DNA of 64,000 bases from Rhexocercosporidium sp. MPI-PUGE-AT-0058. Its lineage: Eukaryota > Ascomycota > Leotiomycetes > Helotiales. Every line of letters begins with the position of its first letter. Position 1 is the stretch's first letter. Positions 12,701 to 24,837 of the stretch are shown here, piece by piece. Both the position numbers and the translations under genes were made by a program. The stretch is taken from positions 2,849,992-2,913,991 of the forward strand of contig JAGTJL010000007.1 in assembly GCA_020746875.1 (NCBI GenBank), written 5' to 3'. The notes beneath the pieces were generated by a model. The model had not been told where the DNA came from, made no database searches, and was given only the letters and a program-made list of their open reading frames with translations.

Positions 12701-14285
12701 CTTAAGGCGGCGGAGGAACGGAGCCGGAGATGGCGAGCGCAAGCGAACCTCTGGCGACAGTTTATAAGTTAATATTAAAGGTCTTTATATTATAATAACT
12801 AGCGTAAGGGAGGTTATACGCCAGCCTTTCTTCTTAAGAATATTACGCGCGTCGTGGCTATTAAAAGTAACGTTGGCTTAAGCCTTACGAGTCGTTATAG
12901 CCTCTTTTAATATAATATTACGGGATTCTCGGTCCGTAATAACTAGGAATTCGTTAAAAGCCGTGTAATTTCCGTTTATTTTATACTTTTTTATATAAAT
13001 TATATACTTAAAGGCCGGAAAGACTTTTTCGCATACGTCTTTAAACTAGCGAAAGTGAGTAATCTTATTAATAATAATATAAAAAGTAAATTTAACTTAA
13101 AAGTCATTATAAGTTATTTTGCCTATTAATAGCTAATTATATATTCTCTTAACAGCTTAAACTCGGTTATAATTAAAAAATCGCTAGTTTAAGGCCGTTA
13201 AAACGTTAGCGGCAATATCAAAATTGTCGGCAAATTCGAGGTTTATAAGTTAAAGGATAATAGTCTTTGCCTTGCCGGCGATGCACAGGAAGTAAGCCTT
13301 AACTTATAATATTTTACTCTTAAAGTTACTCGAGTACTCTTTTATAAATAGCTTTATTTTTATTTTTTAAGTATTATACTTGATACCGCCCTTATAATTG
13401 TTAAAGGGGATATAAGGGTATTTGACTTTAAAGGGCTTTATAATTTAAACCGAATTATTTAGCTTTAATAAGTAATAATTAATAATTAACTAAAGGTCCG
13501 CCGTAAGAATACATACCGATCGATTATAAGGAGGGGAGGAAGTATAAGTCTTTTAATAAGAGTTATTAAGAGTATATTAGTCGAGGGCATGCTTAATAAC
13601 GGTAATAATAATAAAGCTAACAGAGATCTCGATTAATTAATTTACTTTTACTTATTAAGCGAGGGTAAGGCTTTTTATAATAGTAATAGGTTTTAGCGAG
13701 GCGTTAAAGAAGTTTTAAGGTTTATCCTCCGAATCGGAATCGGATTCTTTAAAGTTATCGAGTTCCTTTATAAAAGTCTCGACTAAAGAGATAAGGGTAT
13801 TAGTAAAGCTTAGCCGCAAGGGGGCGCTTTTTTCTCTAAAGCTTCGCCGACGAAGGGGAGAAGTCGGAAGTAATAATAATAAAAGGTAAAGAAGTATTTA
13901 AAGTTGTTAATCGATTTATTAATTAAATATAAGTCGAAGTCGAATAGCGCGCGTTAAGTTATATAAGGCAGGTTAACGGTAAGAGGTTTTTTAGCAATTT
14001 ATTATTAAGGCAAAAAGGTATTTATTTATTGAATAAGCTAAAATATTAAAGTTTATTGTCAATTTATTATAAGGGCAGGGAGACGCGACACGCAAGACTT
14101 AGTAAAATATAACGCTTTATAATAAAAGAATTATTAGTATTTTTTTATATTACGGCTAGCTAAAGGTTAATATAATATAAGAAATAGCTTTATATTTAAG
14201 CTTAAAGTTACGCTTAAAATTAAAAGAAAAAATAAAGAAAAAAAGAGAGCTTTTTATAAAAAAAAATTTAATATAAATATATAAA

Positions 14286-14395
14286 AGATCCCCCTAGCCT
14301 TTCCCGATTAAGCCTAGCGCCATGGTTGCCATGCCAAGGCAATGCTACGAGCGATGCCGAGCTCGCTTCGGTTAGAATACGAGGCTCAGGGAATC
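14286..14395. other. Short GC-balanced, non-RIPped segment between Gypsy B and Gypsy C
   Basis: About 110 bp containing GCGCCATGGTTGCCATGCC and GATGCCGAGCTCGCTTCGG stand out sharply from the AT-rich DNA on both sides. The segment abuts the truncated 5' edge of element C. It is probably a scrap of original single-copy sequence or of an element that escaped RIP. No gene can be called in it. Confidence 0.6.
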
Positions 14396-14851
14396 GTAAT
14401 AGTGCATTAATTACCGTCGATTAAACGATGTTATTAAAAAGGATTATTACGCACTATTCTTAACTAAAGAGCTACGTGACAAGCTTAGCGGCGCCAAAAT
14501 CTTTATTTAATTAAATTTACGAGGCGCGTATAACTTCGTAAAAATAGCTAAAAAAGAAGAGGAAAAAACAGCATTTCGTACACGTTTTAATTATTATAAG
14601 TATACGGTTATATCTTTCGGACTAATTAACGCGCCTGCTATATTTTAACGTTTAATTAATAATATTTTATAATAATATTTAAACGTAATATATATTATTT
14701 AAACGATATATTGATTTATTCTAAGATAAAGGAATAATACGTAAAAGACGTTATAATAATATTAAAAAAGCTAAAGGCTTCCTTAATATTTTTAAAACCT
14801 AAGAAGTATTATTTTCATAAATAAAAAGTCATATTCTTAGGCTATATAATT
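14396..14851 (+). pseudogene. Gypsy C reverse transcriptase, first part
   Basis: The + strand translation reads CINYRRLNDVIKKDYY, LTKELRDKLSGAKIF, TAFRTRFNYYKYTVISFGL and INAPAIF, the fingers-palm segment of Ty3/Gypsy RT. A degraded catalytic-box region follows near 14,690-14,720. The upstream part (gag, protease, start of RT) is missing, because conserved sequence begins abruptly at about 14,396. The frame ends at the Copia 1 insertion (target TAATT, 14,847-14,851). Confidence 0.85.
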
Positions 14852-15040
14852 TGTCGCGCCTTAGCGCAGTCCATTAGTCATGTGTATGCTCTCGTAAACA
14901 CTTACGTGTATATATACTCGGGTTATAATCCTTTTTTATAAAGGGTAACGCTTACTTAAATAAATCTTTTAAATTCTTGATCTTTACGTTAATCGTAGAG
15001 CTTTTAAATTATTAAAAGCTTATTTTACTTTTGTTTAATA
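14852..15040 (+). repeat. Copia 1 5' LTR (189 bp)
   Basis: Starts TGTCGCGCCTTAG and ends TTTAATA, where the intact end would be TACGACA. The right boundary is set by alignment to the other five LTRs. The internal region begins ATTAAGAG(C/T)TATAT(C/T)TGTC in all copies, which is the place for the primer-binding site. Confidence 0.9.
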
Positions 15041-17934
15041 ATTAAGAGTTATATTTGTCTTTATAAGCTATTTTTAGTATATATAGATTTCGAGCTTTAA
15101 TTAAGCTTATTTAACTTTAACTTTACGATCTTCGTTTCCTTTTCTTACGATTAAACTCTAATGCTTCTTTTAACGCGATTATCGAGATGTTATCGCACGA
15201 CAGTTTTAGCGGTCTTAACGTAAATATTATATATTTAAAGCTTAAAGACTTTTTATTATAAATGAATTATTTAACTCTTAACGCTTAAATGCTTAGACTC
15301 TAATCCTTCGTTAACTTAAATGCTTTAAATATAAAAACACTAACTAAAATCATTAATAAAAATCCACGGACCGTTAAGTAAATCGCTTAGTAAAAGAATA
15401 ATCTCGCTAAATTAAATTATATAATAAAAACGAACGAATATAATAAACAATTCCAGAAATAAGCGTTCGATTATTACGTAATAGTTGCGTTTTCCTTAAA
15501 CTAAATAATTATAAATTTTAACGCTTTTATTACTTCTTTTTTTACTCGACCGCACGAGCTTATTAAGATAACCACAGAATCTTATTAAAAGGAAGCCGAG
15601 GCCGAAGCTAAAGCGTATATTATAAAGTGCGTAATATAATAATTATAAATTATAATATACTTTAAGTTTTATAAATAAATTAAGAAAACTATAAGCCGCC
15701 AATTCTTTAGTATAGCGGCTACACAATTCGTCGCTAAGAAAAGAGCTAATATTTAAGCACTAGTTCGCACACTTAAGACAGTTTTATATTAAACGAATAT
15801 AATAATTTAAATAATAACCCGTTAAAATTACTTATAATCTTTAAATATAAAAAACGTCCGAAACCCAAAGGTTTAAATTATATAATATTAAGAGCTAATT
15901 TATAAAGGGAACTTATATTATATGCCGGAAGTGCTCGGCACTTTTAGTATTAACTTTTTCTTAATTATAATTAGTAACTTTAATAGCTTATAAGCTTAAA
16001 AGTACTTTTTTAAAATTAAAGAAGCCGACGAGCTCGGGATACTTCTTAAATACTCTTTGAAATAGCTCGCACAATTGTTTTATTTTAATTAAGCTAATCG
16101 CTAATATTAACAGTTTATCGGTGGAAAATTAAGATATAATTATTTTTTTACTCTTAGTTTACGCTTTAATAATAATAAGACACCCGACTTAAAAGCTTTT
16201 AATTTATATAATAAAAAATTAAACCGATTTAAAATAAAAGGAAAACCTATAAAGAAGGCATATTTATACTTAAAGGATAAAACTCACTATTAGTTTTCTT
16301 TAAATTATACTCGTCTTTAAATAATAGTTTATAGAAAAGTATTTATTAAATATTAAGATAAAATAGCTCGTTTAAACTTAAAAATAAATAATTAATATTA
16401 TAATAAGATTTGACAGCGGTTTGCTACGCTATAATAAAAAGCTCTTCGCGGGCAAATAAGCTTAAATAAGCCTTTCCCTTAATTAATAAAAGATTTCTTA
16501 ACGAAATTAAATAAGTAAGAATTTAATAAATTAAATAAAGGGAAGTTTACTTTTTTTAAAAACTTATTAAATAAAAGAGGAATAAGCGGGACCTACGCGC
16601 ACCTAGTGCTTTTATTTAATTTGGCCAAGCATTTAATTATAAGTATATACTTTTTTTTAGAATTTACTTTATTTTTTATTAAACTTTACTTTATTAAATA
16701 ATTATAAAACGACTAATTTAATTAACGATCGTTTAATATTATTAAAAGAATCTTTTATGAAATCCATTTCTAAGGATTTAATAAAGTATAAGAGCTCTTA
16801 ATTGCCTATTATCGGGCGCGGAATTTAAGTTATAAAAGGAGTACTTAAAGGTCCGAATAGAGAATTATTTAATCTCACGTTTTACGACGTCGTAATTATA
16901 GAAAACTTTTATATTAATATTATTTTTAAAGCTTGTTTTTATAAGACTAGTCTTTAGTTTTATAATATAAATTATACTTTAAGATAAAATGAGGAAGGCT
17001 TGCCAATTGGAGAATACTATGTAATATAATAACTAAAGCGTAAATAAAACTTTGTTTTCTTTAAATATAAGCTACGTTTAATTTACTCTCCAAGCCCTTA
17101 TAATATACTCTTAAGCGCTACAGAAATTATAATGTTTTTAACGCTTTTTAAAAGAGTAAATAAGTTATATAAACTATTTAAAAATTATAAATACCTTAAA
17201 ATAAACTTAACGCGTATTTAATATTTATAAATAAATTATTTAGGCTTAAATGTTTTAAAGAAATTAATAAATACGGCGAGAAATGTTAAGATTATTAAAA
17301 TAATAAGAAGGGTTAAGTGTAAGTAATATATTTTAATTTATATTACTTAAATAATCTTTAAACGTTTATTAAAAAGGAAATCCTTTAAACTATTTTAAAG
17401 AATCACTTAAAATTTATTTAATTATTTAAAATACTAAAGTAATTACTCTTAACTCCTTATACTTAAATGCGAGTACAGCGGCTTACTTGTTAATTATATA
17501 TTATAAATAAAAGAATATAATAAAGTATTTTAATATATTAAGAGCTTTAAAGCTTAGGTTCGAAAGTAATTTAGACTTTTAATATATAAATTTAAATATA
17601 ATTAAAAGAAAGTAGTTATTATAATTCGAGGATTTACGAGATATGAGAAATAAGCTGATGAGCTCGGAATTAACCTCAAGCTCTTATTAACGGCAACTTA
17701 TAAATTAAATAACGGAGTTAAACGAGTTAATTAAGAAGTAATTAATAAAGACATTAAGATGAGACTATTAATTAATTTCCCTGTGGATTTGAGTATTAAA
17801 TGTGTACTCGTAGGGATTTATTTATATAATAAAAGCTTAAGGCGAGTAAATAACTGGTTATTACTTATTAAAGTTAACAATAGGTGGTTTTAAAACTATT
17901 TTCGGTGGTATAGCCTAGCGCTTATTATAAGACT

Positions 17935-19755
17935 TAACGTCTCACCCCTAGATTCCGCCCACCCTCGCTTAACTCACCGCCACTCCTACCTACTAACTTA
18001 AATAATTAATTACTCTTCTATTCTTTAATTAATTCTCTTTAAATTTGGAATTCGTATTGTTTTCATTATAAAGCCTGAATATACTGAGTATGACATTATG
18101 TCTGCGCTTAAGAAAGTCGCAAATGGCAAGTCTTTGCGAAAGGCATGCTTAGAGTGAGGTATTCCAAGGTCTATACTTCGTGACCGTAACACAACGACTC
18201 AACCACATAAGGAGGCTCTTAATCACTTATAAAGGCTACTTACGGTAATAGAGAATTAATTAACTAATTAGATTTTAACTCAAGAGTCTCTTAATTATGG
18301 AGTTACGTACACATGAATTAAGGTGTTTAGAAAAAGGCTTTTGGCACTTTAAGAAGACTACCTACTACTAGGAAAACACTGGATGACACGATTTTTAGCA
18401 CGTAATCTTATTCTAAAGACTAAGAAGCAAATCTACGTTGATTTTATATGTGTTAACGCCGCTTATACTAAAGTTATTAAGCCGTGGTTTCGAAAGTTAG
18501 AGATTCCGGCTATTAAGGCTATTTTAGTTTGTTAATAATAAAATATGGACGAGACTAGTATTATAAAAGGCTACGGTCTTAATAAATATATTATAAGGAA
18601 CGCTAAGAGCCGCAAGATTTAAGAAAAACAGTTAGGTTCACGTGTTTAGACGACAATCATTAAGTGTATCTCTATAATTAAAGCTTTTGCGCTACCAGCT
18701 GTAATTTACAAAGGAAAATCGGTTTAATAATAGTGGTTTCCGTCTTAATTAAACGTATTCGACTAATGGCACTTTACAGCCACTGAAAATAGGTAGACAA
18801 CTGATTAAATGGCCCTTAAATGGTTAGAAAAGGTCTTTATCCCTTAAACGAAACCACGTGATTATTCAACAAGACTTCTTATTCTAGACGGCCATAAGAG
18901 TTATAAGACTACGGAATTCCTTTAAAAGTACCTTAAACATAATATATACCTTTTATTCTTACTTATACATACGTTACACGTTTTATAACCTCTAAATTTA
19001 ACGGTTTTCTTTGTCTTAAAGCGTGCCTACTGAAAAGAATTATAAAAGTTAAATTCTTTAATTAATTTTATTTTAATTAGCAAGCATAACTTCTTTATTT
19101 ACTATTAAAAGGCACGTTAAAAGAGTATTACACCTTTTAATATTAAGGCGGGGTAGAGAACTGCGGGATTATGGCCGGTATTTATAGTCAAGCTATTAAT
19201 AAGCCCTTTACTATTAAAAAACAATAATAAATCGACAAATCTATCTCTTTCAAAGCCTTAAAAAACGTTAATACTATCTCTAGAAGTAATTAATACTTTA
19301 ATTAAGGTTTAGATTTTAAGGGCTAAGAAAGATTTATATATATAAATTTATACTTTAATTAGCGAATTATATAATTAACTTCTAATATAACGTTTACTTT
19401 TTAAAAAAGTTATAAAAGGAATTAATAAAAGAAATTACGAATTAAAAAAGGCAAATATAAAGATTAAAGAGTTAAAAGAGAGATTAAAGTAGTTAAGGCT
19501 AAAGAAAAGGCGGAAAGTCTAAACGAGTCCAAATTCTAAGTTCGTTATAACACGTGCTATTAAGGAGGCTCAAATCGCAGCTAGAGAACGCTAAATTAAG
19601 TCTTTAGAATTAAAATTAAGAAGAGAATTAGACTTTATAATATCTTAAATAAAAGTTAACGTAATATAAAGTTATTAAGTGTTAAGTATTAAATACTAGA
19701 ATTAAGCGAGGTGGGCGGAATCTAGGGGTGGGCGGAATCTAGGAGTGAGACGTTA
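17935..19755 (+). mobile_element. Pogo/Fot1-type DNA transposon 1 (1,817 bp) with TA duplications
   Basis: Element 17,937-19,753, flanked by TA on both sides. The terminal inverted repeats begin ACGTCTCAC and continue CCTAGATTCCGCCCACC. The right end has that 17-bp block twice in tandem, the left end once. It sits in the integrase region of Copia 1. The uninterrupted site is visible in Copia 2 near 27.90 kb and in Copia 3 near 59.80 kb (GCGCTTATTACAAGACTTA, then TTATAAATTTCAG, on the minus strand of those copies), which proves the boundaries. It is only moderately RIPped, so its transposase is easily recognised. Confidence 0.95.
18098..19660 (+). pseudogene. Pogo/Fot1-family transposase, inactivated
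   Basis: A DDE transposase (DDE_1 superfamily, cut-and-paste). It starts at about 18,098 with MSALKKVANGKSLRKACLE, a psq-type helix-turn-helix. A CENP-B/Tc5-like second DNA-binding part follows (TQESLNYGVTYT, YLLLGKHWMTRFLARN at about 18.28-18.40 kb). The catalytic core reads NKIW..DETG-like at about 18,540, SRV.TTIIKCISI at about 18,640, ATENR.TTD.MALKWLEKVF at about 18,780, LLILDGHKSYKTTEF at about 18,880 and LLFLLIHTLHVL.PLNL at about 18,950. A basic, coiled-coil-like C-terminus ends near 19,660. The frame is nearly continuous but has many TAA/TAG/TGA codons, including in the first catalytic region. It cannot encode an active protein. Confidence 0.9.
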
Positions 19756-22639
19756 CTATAGATTTCAGATTAAACTAGAATAGGATTTATATATATGACT
19801 ATAAAGCGTACTTATTAATAATAAAAAGAGCTAAAGGATAAGATAAAAAAGCGTTTAAAATAACTGCGCGTGCGTATATTAAATATTTTATAAGTTTTTA
19901 CGCTTTTAATATTTATAAGATTTAAGTGTTATATCTCGACAGAATAATTATTACGCGTAATATGCGCTTTAATAAAAATAGCTTTTATATTATTTTAAGT
20001 AAAGAAGTAAAGATCACGATTTAAAAAGCTAAGTCTATTTACGATTTCATTAAGAAAGATGAGTTTGTCGTAAACTAGGCTAAAATTATTAAGAATATTA
20101 CTAAAGATATAACTGTCGGAAAAAATAATATGAATCTCTTAGGCGAAGACTTATTTTAATTATATATTAAACGAATTTAAAAATTAATTAAAAGCTCTAA
20201 GAGTCAAAACTTAAGGGTAAAAAAGTATATTAATAGCTTAAATATAATAAATAAACTTTTAATTCCAGAATATACTCTTACTTTAAAAAGCCTTCTTAAA
20301 TAAAATAAGGAATTAAGAGAAAGTGCGTTAGATTAAGAGTTTACTTTAAGTATAAAATAAAACTTAAAGGCATTTAACTCGCGTAAGAATATATAACTTA
20401 TTAATTAAGATTCGAACGTATTATAAAATTAAACGCGAGATCCGCCTTAATTATCACGCATCGAGATTTAAATACCGTCGAGACCTCGATTATAAGAGAA
20501 GTCTTTAATAATAATTTTAATACCGTATCCTTAAATTAAAGTATAAAGTGCTCGGACGACGGAAGTAAGATAAGCAAGAGTAACACGCTCTTAAACTATA
20601 GCGGAAGAAACTTAATTAAAATTAAGTACATTTACTAAAAGCTCGATAAAAATAAAAAAGCTAATTAAGAGTGAAAAAAAAAGAAAAAGATTATAAAAAA
20701 ATTAAGGCAATAAAGTATTTATAATATTTATAGTTATTTTTAAATAAATACGCCTCGATAAAGGCAACCTTAAGCTAGGAGGTGAGCCTGATTTCAGAAG
20801 TAATTAAATCCTTAATTAATATAATAATCTTTAGTCCGAAATTAATTAAATACTTTAAGGGCTTATGTTTAATTAATATATATTATTAAAAGAATAAAAT
20901 AATCTTCGAGATTTAATAAAGATTATATATTATATGATTATAATAATAATATAATCGAGCCGCCAATTATTAAAAAGGAAGATTTTACTTTTAAAAATTA
21001 AAGTCTAAGATCTTTTATTTAAATTAAAATAATAAAGTGATTTTAAGAATCACTTAATAAAAGAGTAATTTAAAGAAAATGTAAGCCTAAAAATAGAAAT
21101 AATAAATAAATAAAGTTACTAGATCTTAGAAGTGTTTAATTTAAGTATTACGTTAATACTTGTCCCGTTTATGTAAGTCTTTAAGTATAAGCTAGATTTA
21201 AAGGGATATATTTTAAGATATAAATCCTAAATTATTATATAAAGTGATTTCTAAAGTAAATTAATAATTGTTTTTATATACGTCAGCACGTTTTTAATTA
21301 AATATTTTTAAATTATTATAGCGCTCGTAGCTTATTTTAACTTAGAAGTCAAGTGCTTTAACGTAATTAACGCGTTTATTAACGCCTTTTAGGATATAAA
21401 CGGCGAAACCGTATATTATAAATTCCCTTTAGGTTTTAATAAGCCTAGATATATATTACGAGTTAATTGCGCTTTCTACGGGATGCGTGACTCTTTATAC
21501 TTATAGTATAAGTATGTTAATAAAACGTTAATAAATTTAAGGTTGATTTTATGCTTAAAGGAATTATATATGTTTATAAACTTTAATTATAAAATCCTTA
21601 TTCTTTTTTACGTAGATAACATTTAAATGTTTTATTATCGAGACGACTTAAAGCTTAGACAGGATTTTATTAAGCAATTAAATTAAGCGTATAATATATA
21701 TAATTTTAAAGATATTAAATAATTCTTAGGAATTAAGATAGTGTGCGATAAAAAGCGTAAGATTATTTCCTTAATTTATAATTAATATATTAAGAAAATT
21801 ATTTAAAAGTTTGAGTAAGCTAATGAGAGGTGTCTTGCGATACCGCTCTCTTAAATCGATTTTGTTAAGTATAAGGGACAAGCTTTAAAGAAATATATTA
21901 AAGCTTATTAAGAAAAAATTAGGTCGGTATTATATATAGCGATTATTACAAGACTAGACGTAGCTTTTGCGATTGCCTAGCTCTTATAATTCGCAATAAA
22001 TCTTAATTTAAAGTATGTTATAATTATATATTAACTTATTCGCTACTTATTTAATACGCGCTTTTTAGGCATTATATATAAAGGTAATTAAGAAAGAGCG
22101 CTTTATATTACTTTAAATATATTTTTTATAAATGACGTCGAAACTCAGAAGTTATCTTAAAGTTATATGATTTTATTATTTGGCGAGCTAGTAATTTAAA
22201 AAATATTAAAATAATTTACGATTATTACGTCGATTATTAAAGCGGAATTGCTAATATTAAAATATATTAAAAAAGAAGCCATAACTTTTTAACGATTTTT
22301 TTAAAACTTAGCTTTTAATATCGATAAGACTTAGGAGATCTTTTATAATAATTAATAGACGATTAAATTAGTTGTAAATAATACTAAGAGGATTATTATT
22401 AAGCTTCGCTATGTGAATATCTAAAATATGTGGCTTAAGTAAGAGTATACTCGTGGATTATTTAAAATAATATATTTTCTAACTGCTAATATGCTTATTA
22501 ATAGACTTATAAAGAATCTATTTTACTAGAAATTCGAGCTTTTTAAAGTACTTTTAAATTTTAATAATTACCGATCTTAAGTTAAAGAGCTTTAAATACA
22601 TTTATTAAAAGTATATTAAAAACATTTTTATATAATCTT

Positions 22640-22828
22640 TATTGTACAGAAGTGGAGCAGGCTTTTAGTGGTTCAAGAGCTCTACGATCAACGTAAAGAG
22701 CAAGGATTCAAAAGATTTATTAAAGTAAGCGTTACTTTCTGCAAAAGAAGATTATAATCCGAATATATATATACGTAAGTGCTTACGAGAGTATATACAT
22801 GACCAGCAGATTACGCTAAGGCGCGATA
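22640..22828 (-). repeat. Copia 2 3' LTR (189 bp)
   Basis: Starts TATTGTACAGAAG (ancestrally TGTCGTACAGAAG as in copy 3) and ends GGCGCGATA on the + strand. The adjoining purine-rich tract on the - strand (TATAGGGGTA) is the polypurine tract. Confidence 0.9.
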
Positions 22829-23608
22829 TACCCCTATAGTAAGGCTCTATTATACAGATAAGCCTTGCTATTTAAAAGCGCATAAGCAGTCGAGAGATAT
22901 AATATAAGCTCCTCGAGTATATATATCAGTTCTTAATAAAAGTATAACGCCGAGCAGTAATTTAATACTTCTGGGATATTATAATAAATGAAAATATAAG
23001 TACGCGCTTTAAAGATATAATATATAAGGACTTTATATATTAATATAAGCAGTTTGCTAGGCAATTAATATTAGTAATAAATAAGAATATAAATATATAT
23101 TTAAATTGTATATAATTAAATAAATAAGGTTTAAAGATGTAATTAAATTATAATAATTAAGCAAATAAGATCTTAATTATTGTATCTAACGCGTGTAGAT
23201 CGCAGGTTTTAGAAGTAAGGCTAAAGCAAGGTTCGGTCTGCAGTTAAGATCTTGTGCCGTCCTGTCTGATTATTGAATTATTAAGTTATAATTAATAAAT
23301 TTGGTTTTTCTGAAGTAATTATTATATATAGTAGGAAGCCGCAACGGTATATACTAGCTTCTTATTAGCTCATATAATACGCCGCCTCCCGGGTTAATAG
23401 GTTTATTATTAGTCTAAGCGTCCCGTACCGCAGTAGCGCGATTACGATTATTCTTAAGGATATATATATATCGACTTTCGTATTACTATAATTAACTTTT
23501 ATTTAATATTAACGCACTTTATACTCGCGTACTTGTTTGCTTGCTTATTTCTTTCTTCTGTCTTCTGATCTTCTACTTCTTTTAGCAAATTCTCTTTAAT
23601 TACTAATT

Positions 23609-24502
23609 ATACTTCTTAAAGCTTCTAGAGCAGCGATTGCGCGTATTAATAATCAAATCGCAGCTTATTAAGTAAGTTCTTTAATTTAATTTCTTGACTT
23701 TATTTTTAAGTAATCCTGGCATTGTTGAACTGATCGCTGATAATTATATTATAGGATTTTGAAGATAAGTTCGATGATTAAGAAGTATCTGGTGATGAGC
23801 TTGCTAATGAGCTTCCTAATAATCCTCCTCCTGCTCGTTCGGTCGTCAGAATAAATCCTGAAGATAATTAGTAGTATTTTTCTTCGCGCGAAGATGAAAA
23901 TACGCTTATTAATAACTCTAATAATAAACTAATTCTCCTTCGATCTTCTCGTGCTAAGCTAAGCTCGCTATCTAAGAAGACTCCCACGCGTTTTTCTGAT
24001 GCTCTACTACCAGTTATATTAAGCAGAAGCGTTATTATATTAAATGAAGATAGCTTCTAGTATATTCCTTTTACTTCGCGCGTTTCGCGTTTTAATTCGA
24101 TTCCTTCTTTTGCCCTTCTTCTTGCTTTTGAGACTCGCACTCGTTCTTTATCAACTTTGAAGAAGCGCAAGTCGTCTCGCATTCTATCTAAGCCTCGCTT
24201 TCTTATTAAGCGCGCTCGAAGTATATATATATTATTTTAAAGCTTACTTTTTATTAATAACTTATTTCATTTATACTAATTGAGATTTAAGAAAAGAATT
24301 TGCGGATCCTTATTTATTATATATTCGCGTTATTATTCGTAGCTGTAATAATCGTGAATATTACTTCGCTAATACTCTCGCTGCTGGAAGTCGATGCTAT
24401 AATTACACTTCCGGTTATAAATGCGATTCTGTTACGGGAGATATGCTTAAGTATAATAGAAGATTAATTATAATTATAGATTTTAATAATAGAAAAGTAT
24501 AA
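23609..24502 (+). pseudogene. Antisense accessory gene in Copia 2: Cys-rich protein, about 248 codons, two introns
   Basis: Lies in the 3' accessory region of Copia 2 and is read opposite to pol. Proposed exons are 23,609-23,671, 23,755-24,220 and 24,285-24,502, totalling 249 codons with the stop. Intron 1 (83 bp) starts GTAAGT and ends TATAG, with GCTGATAA as a branch-site candidate. Intron 2 (64 bp) starts GTATAT and ends GAG/AAG-like; frame continuity picks 24,284. The start codon is ATA in all copies, in a GCC-ATA-CC context, as if ATG had been hit by RIP. The protein begins basic, has an acidic stretch (DFEDKFDD.EVSGDELANE), then a Ser/Arg/Lys-rich part, and ends with SRCYNYTSGYKCDSV; copy 3 has SRCYNCTSGYKC. 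The five in-frame stops are each one C-to-T change from a Gln codon. The C-terminal motif resembles C-x2-C-x5-C-D zinc motifs of fungal proteins. Function unknown. Confidence 0.6.
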
Positions 24503-24837
24503 TAATCGCATTATAATTAATCGAGCATTTCATTGATCGATTCATAGAATATTAAGAAATATAAAATTACTTTAAAAGCTTTAATAAAAGATTTAGCGAG
24601 TAATAATAAATCTAATAAAGATATAGAATTAAATCTTCCGGTACGCTTTTAAAAGCTAGATTTAAAGCGTAATAAGAAGAATAATTCTAATAATAATATT
24701 AGTATTAATACGAAATCTTTAGCAGAGTTTAGTAATCTTATATAAGGTTTGGAAAAGTTCGCGAAAATCTTGAAGACAATAATTACTTATTAATCTAAAC
24801 TTAAGTAGATTTTTTGCGCTTTTAGTAGATTATTTAT

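Larger units (their letters stand above)
7700..13950 (-). pseudogene. Gypsy B gag-pol polyprotein, RIP-inactivated
   Basis: Read 13,950 to 7,700 on the - strand. The gag zinc knuckle is at about 12,600-12,670 (CFYYNKTNY.VNNC, with the expected Cys and His positions partly changed to Tyr by G-to-A). A protease-to-RT linker reads PFLITDLENTNVLINRKFLEYYD near 12,150. RT shows [18 protein letters not shown] at about 11,160-11,220 and a damaged YIDD box (AAYINDILIYS) at about 10,850-10,890. RNase H reads VYTDHRALKYF at about 10,200. The integrase zinc-binding stretch (VAHTGIGKIKVILSRKYYW) is near 9330 and the core (FNFIIIIIDRLFKK) near 9130. All parts carry multiple stops attributable to CAA/CAG-to-TAA/TAG changes. 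The last 400 bp of coding sequence lie left of the solo LTR inserted at 8105-8487. Confidence 0.8.
7439..14285 (-). mobile_element. Gypsy element B (chromovirus-like), - strand, 5' LTR not found
   Basis: A nearly complete Ty3/Gypsy retrotransposon in reverse orientation: gag with zinc knuckle (about 13.9-12.6 kb), protease-like region (about 12.3-12.0), RT (about 11.3-10.55), RNase H (about 10.5-10.15), integrase (about 9.4-8.6) and a C-terminal region down to 7.7 kb. It ends in a polypurine tract and the LTR at 7439-7687. The expected 5' LTR is not recognisable at 14.05-14.29 kb, so the element seems 5'-truncated or its 5' LTR is too mutated to see. It is interrupted by a solo LTR at 8105-8487. 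Heavy RIP has destroyed all frames. Confidence 0.8.
15100..22600 (+). pseudogene. Copia 1 gag-pol, RIP-inactivated and interrupted by pogo 1
   Basis: Gag-like sequence occupies about 15.1-17.4 kb. The integrase core lies at about 17,640-17,930 (DELGIELE, NNGVKRVN.EVINK, VGIYLYNKSLRRVNN in RIP-modified form). Pogo 1 interrupts it, and the integrase tail resumes at 19,756 (ARAYIKYF, then DRIIITRNMRF). RT is at about 21,150-22,000, with FNVINAFINAF, KPRYILRVNCAFYGMRDS and a YVDN box (ILILFYVDNI, near 21,600) where Copia has YVDD. RNase H follows to about 22.5 kb. The order integrase-RT-RNase H and the YVDD-type box place it in Ty1/Copia. Stops throughout are explained by RIP. Confidence 0.85.

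Noticed and set aside
23180..23260. Possible Pol III A/B boxes (GGTTCGGTCT) upstream of the Copia accessory gene
   Set aside because: The A-box is not convincing, there is no cloverleaf, and the sequence is an integral part of all three Copia copies, so neither a tRNA nor a SINE is supported.
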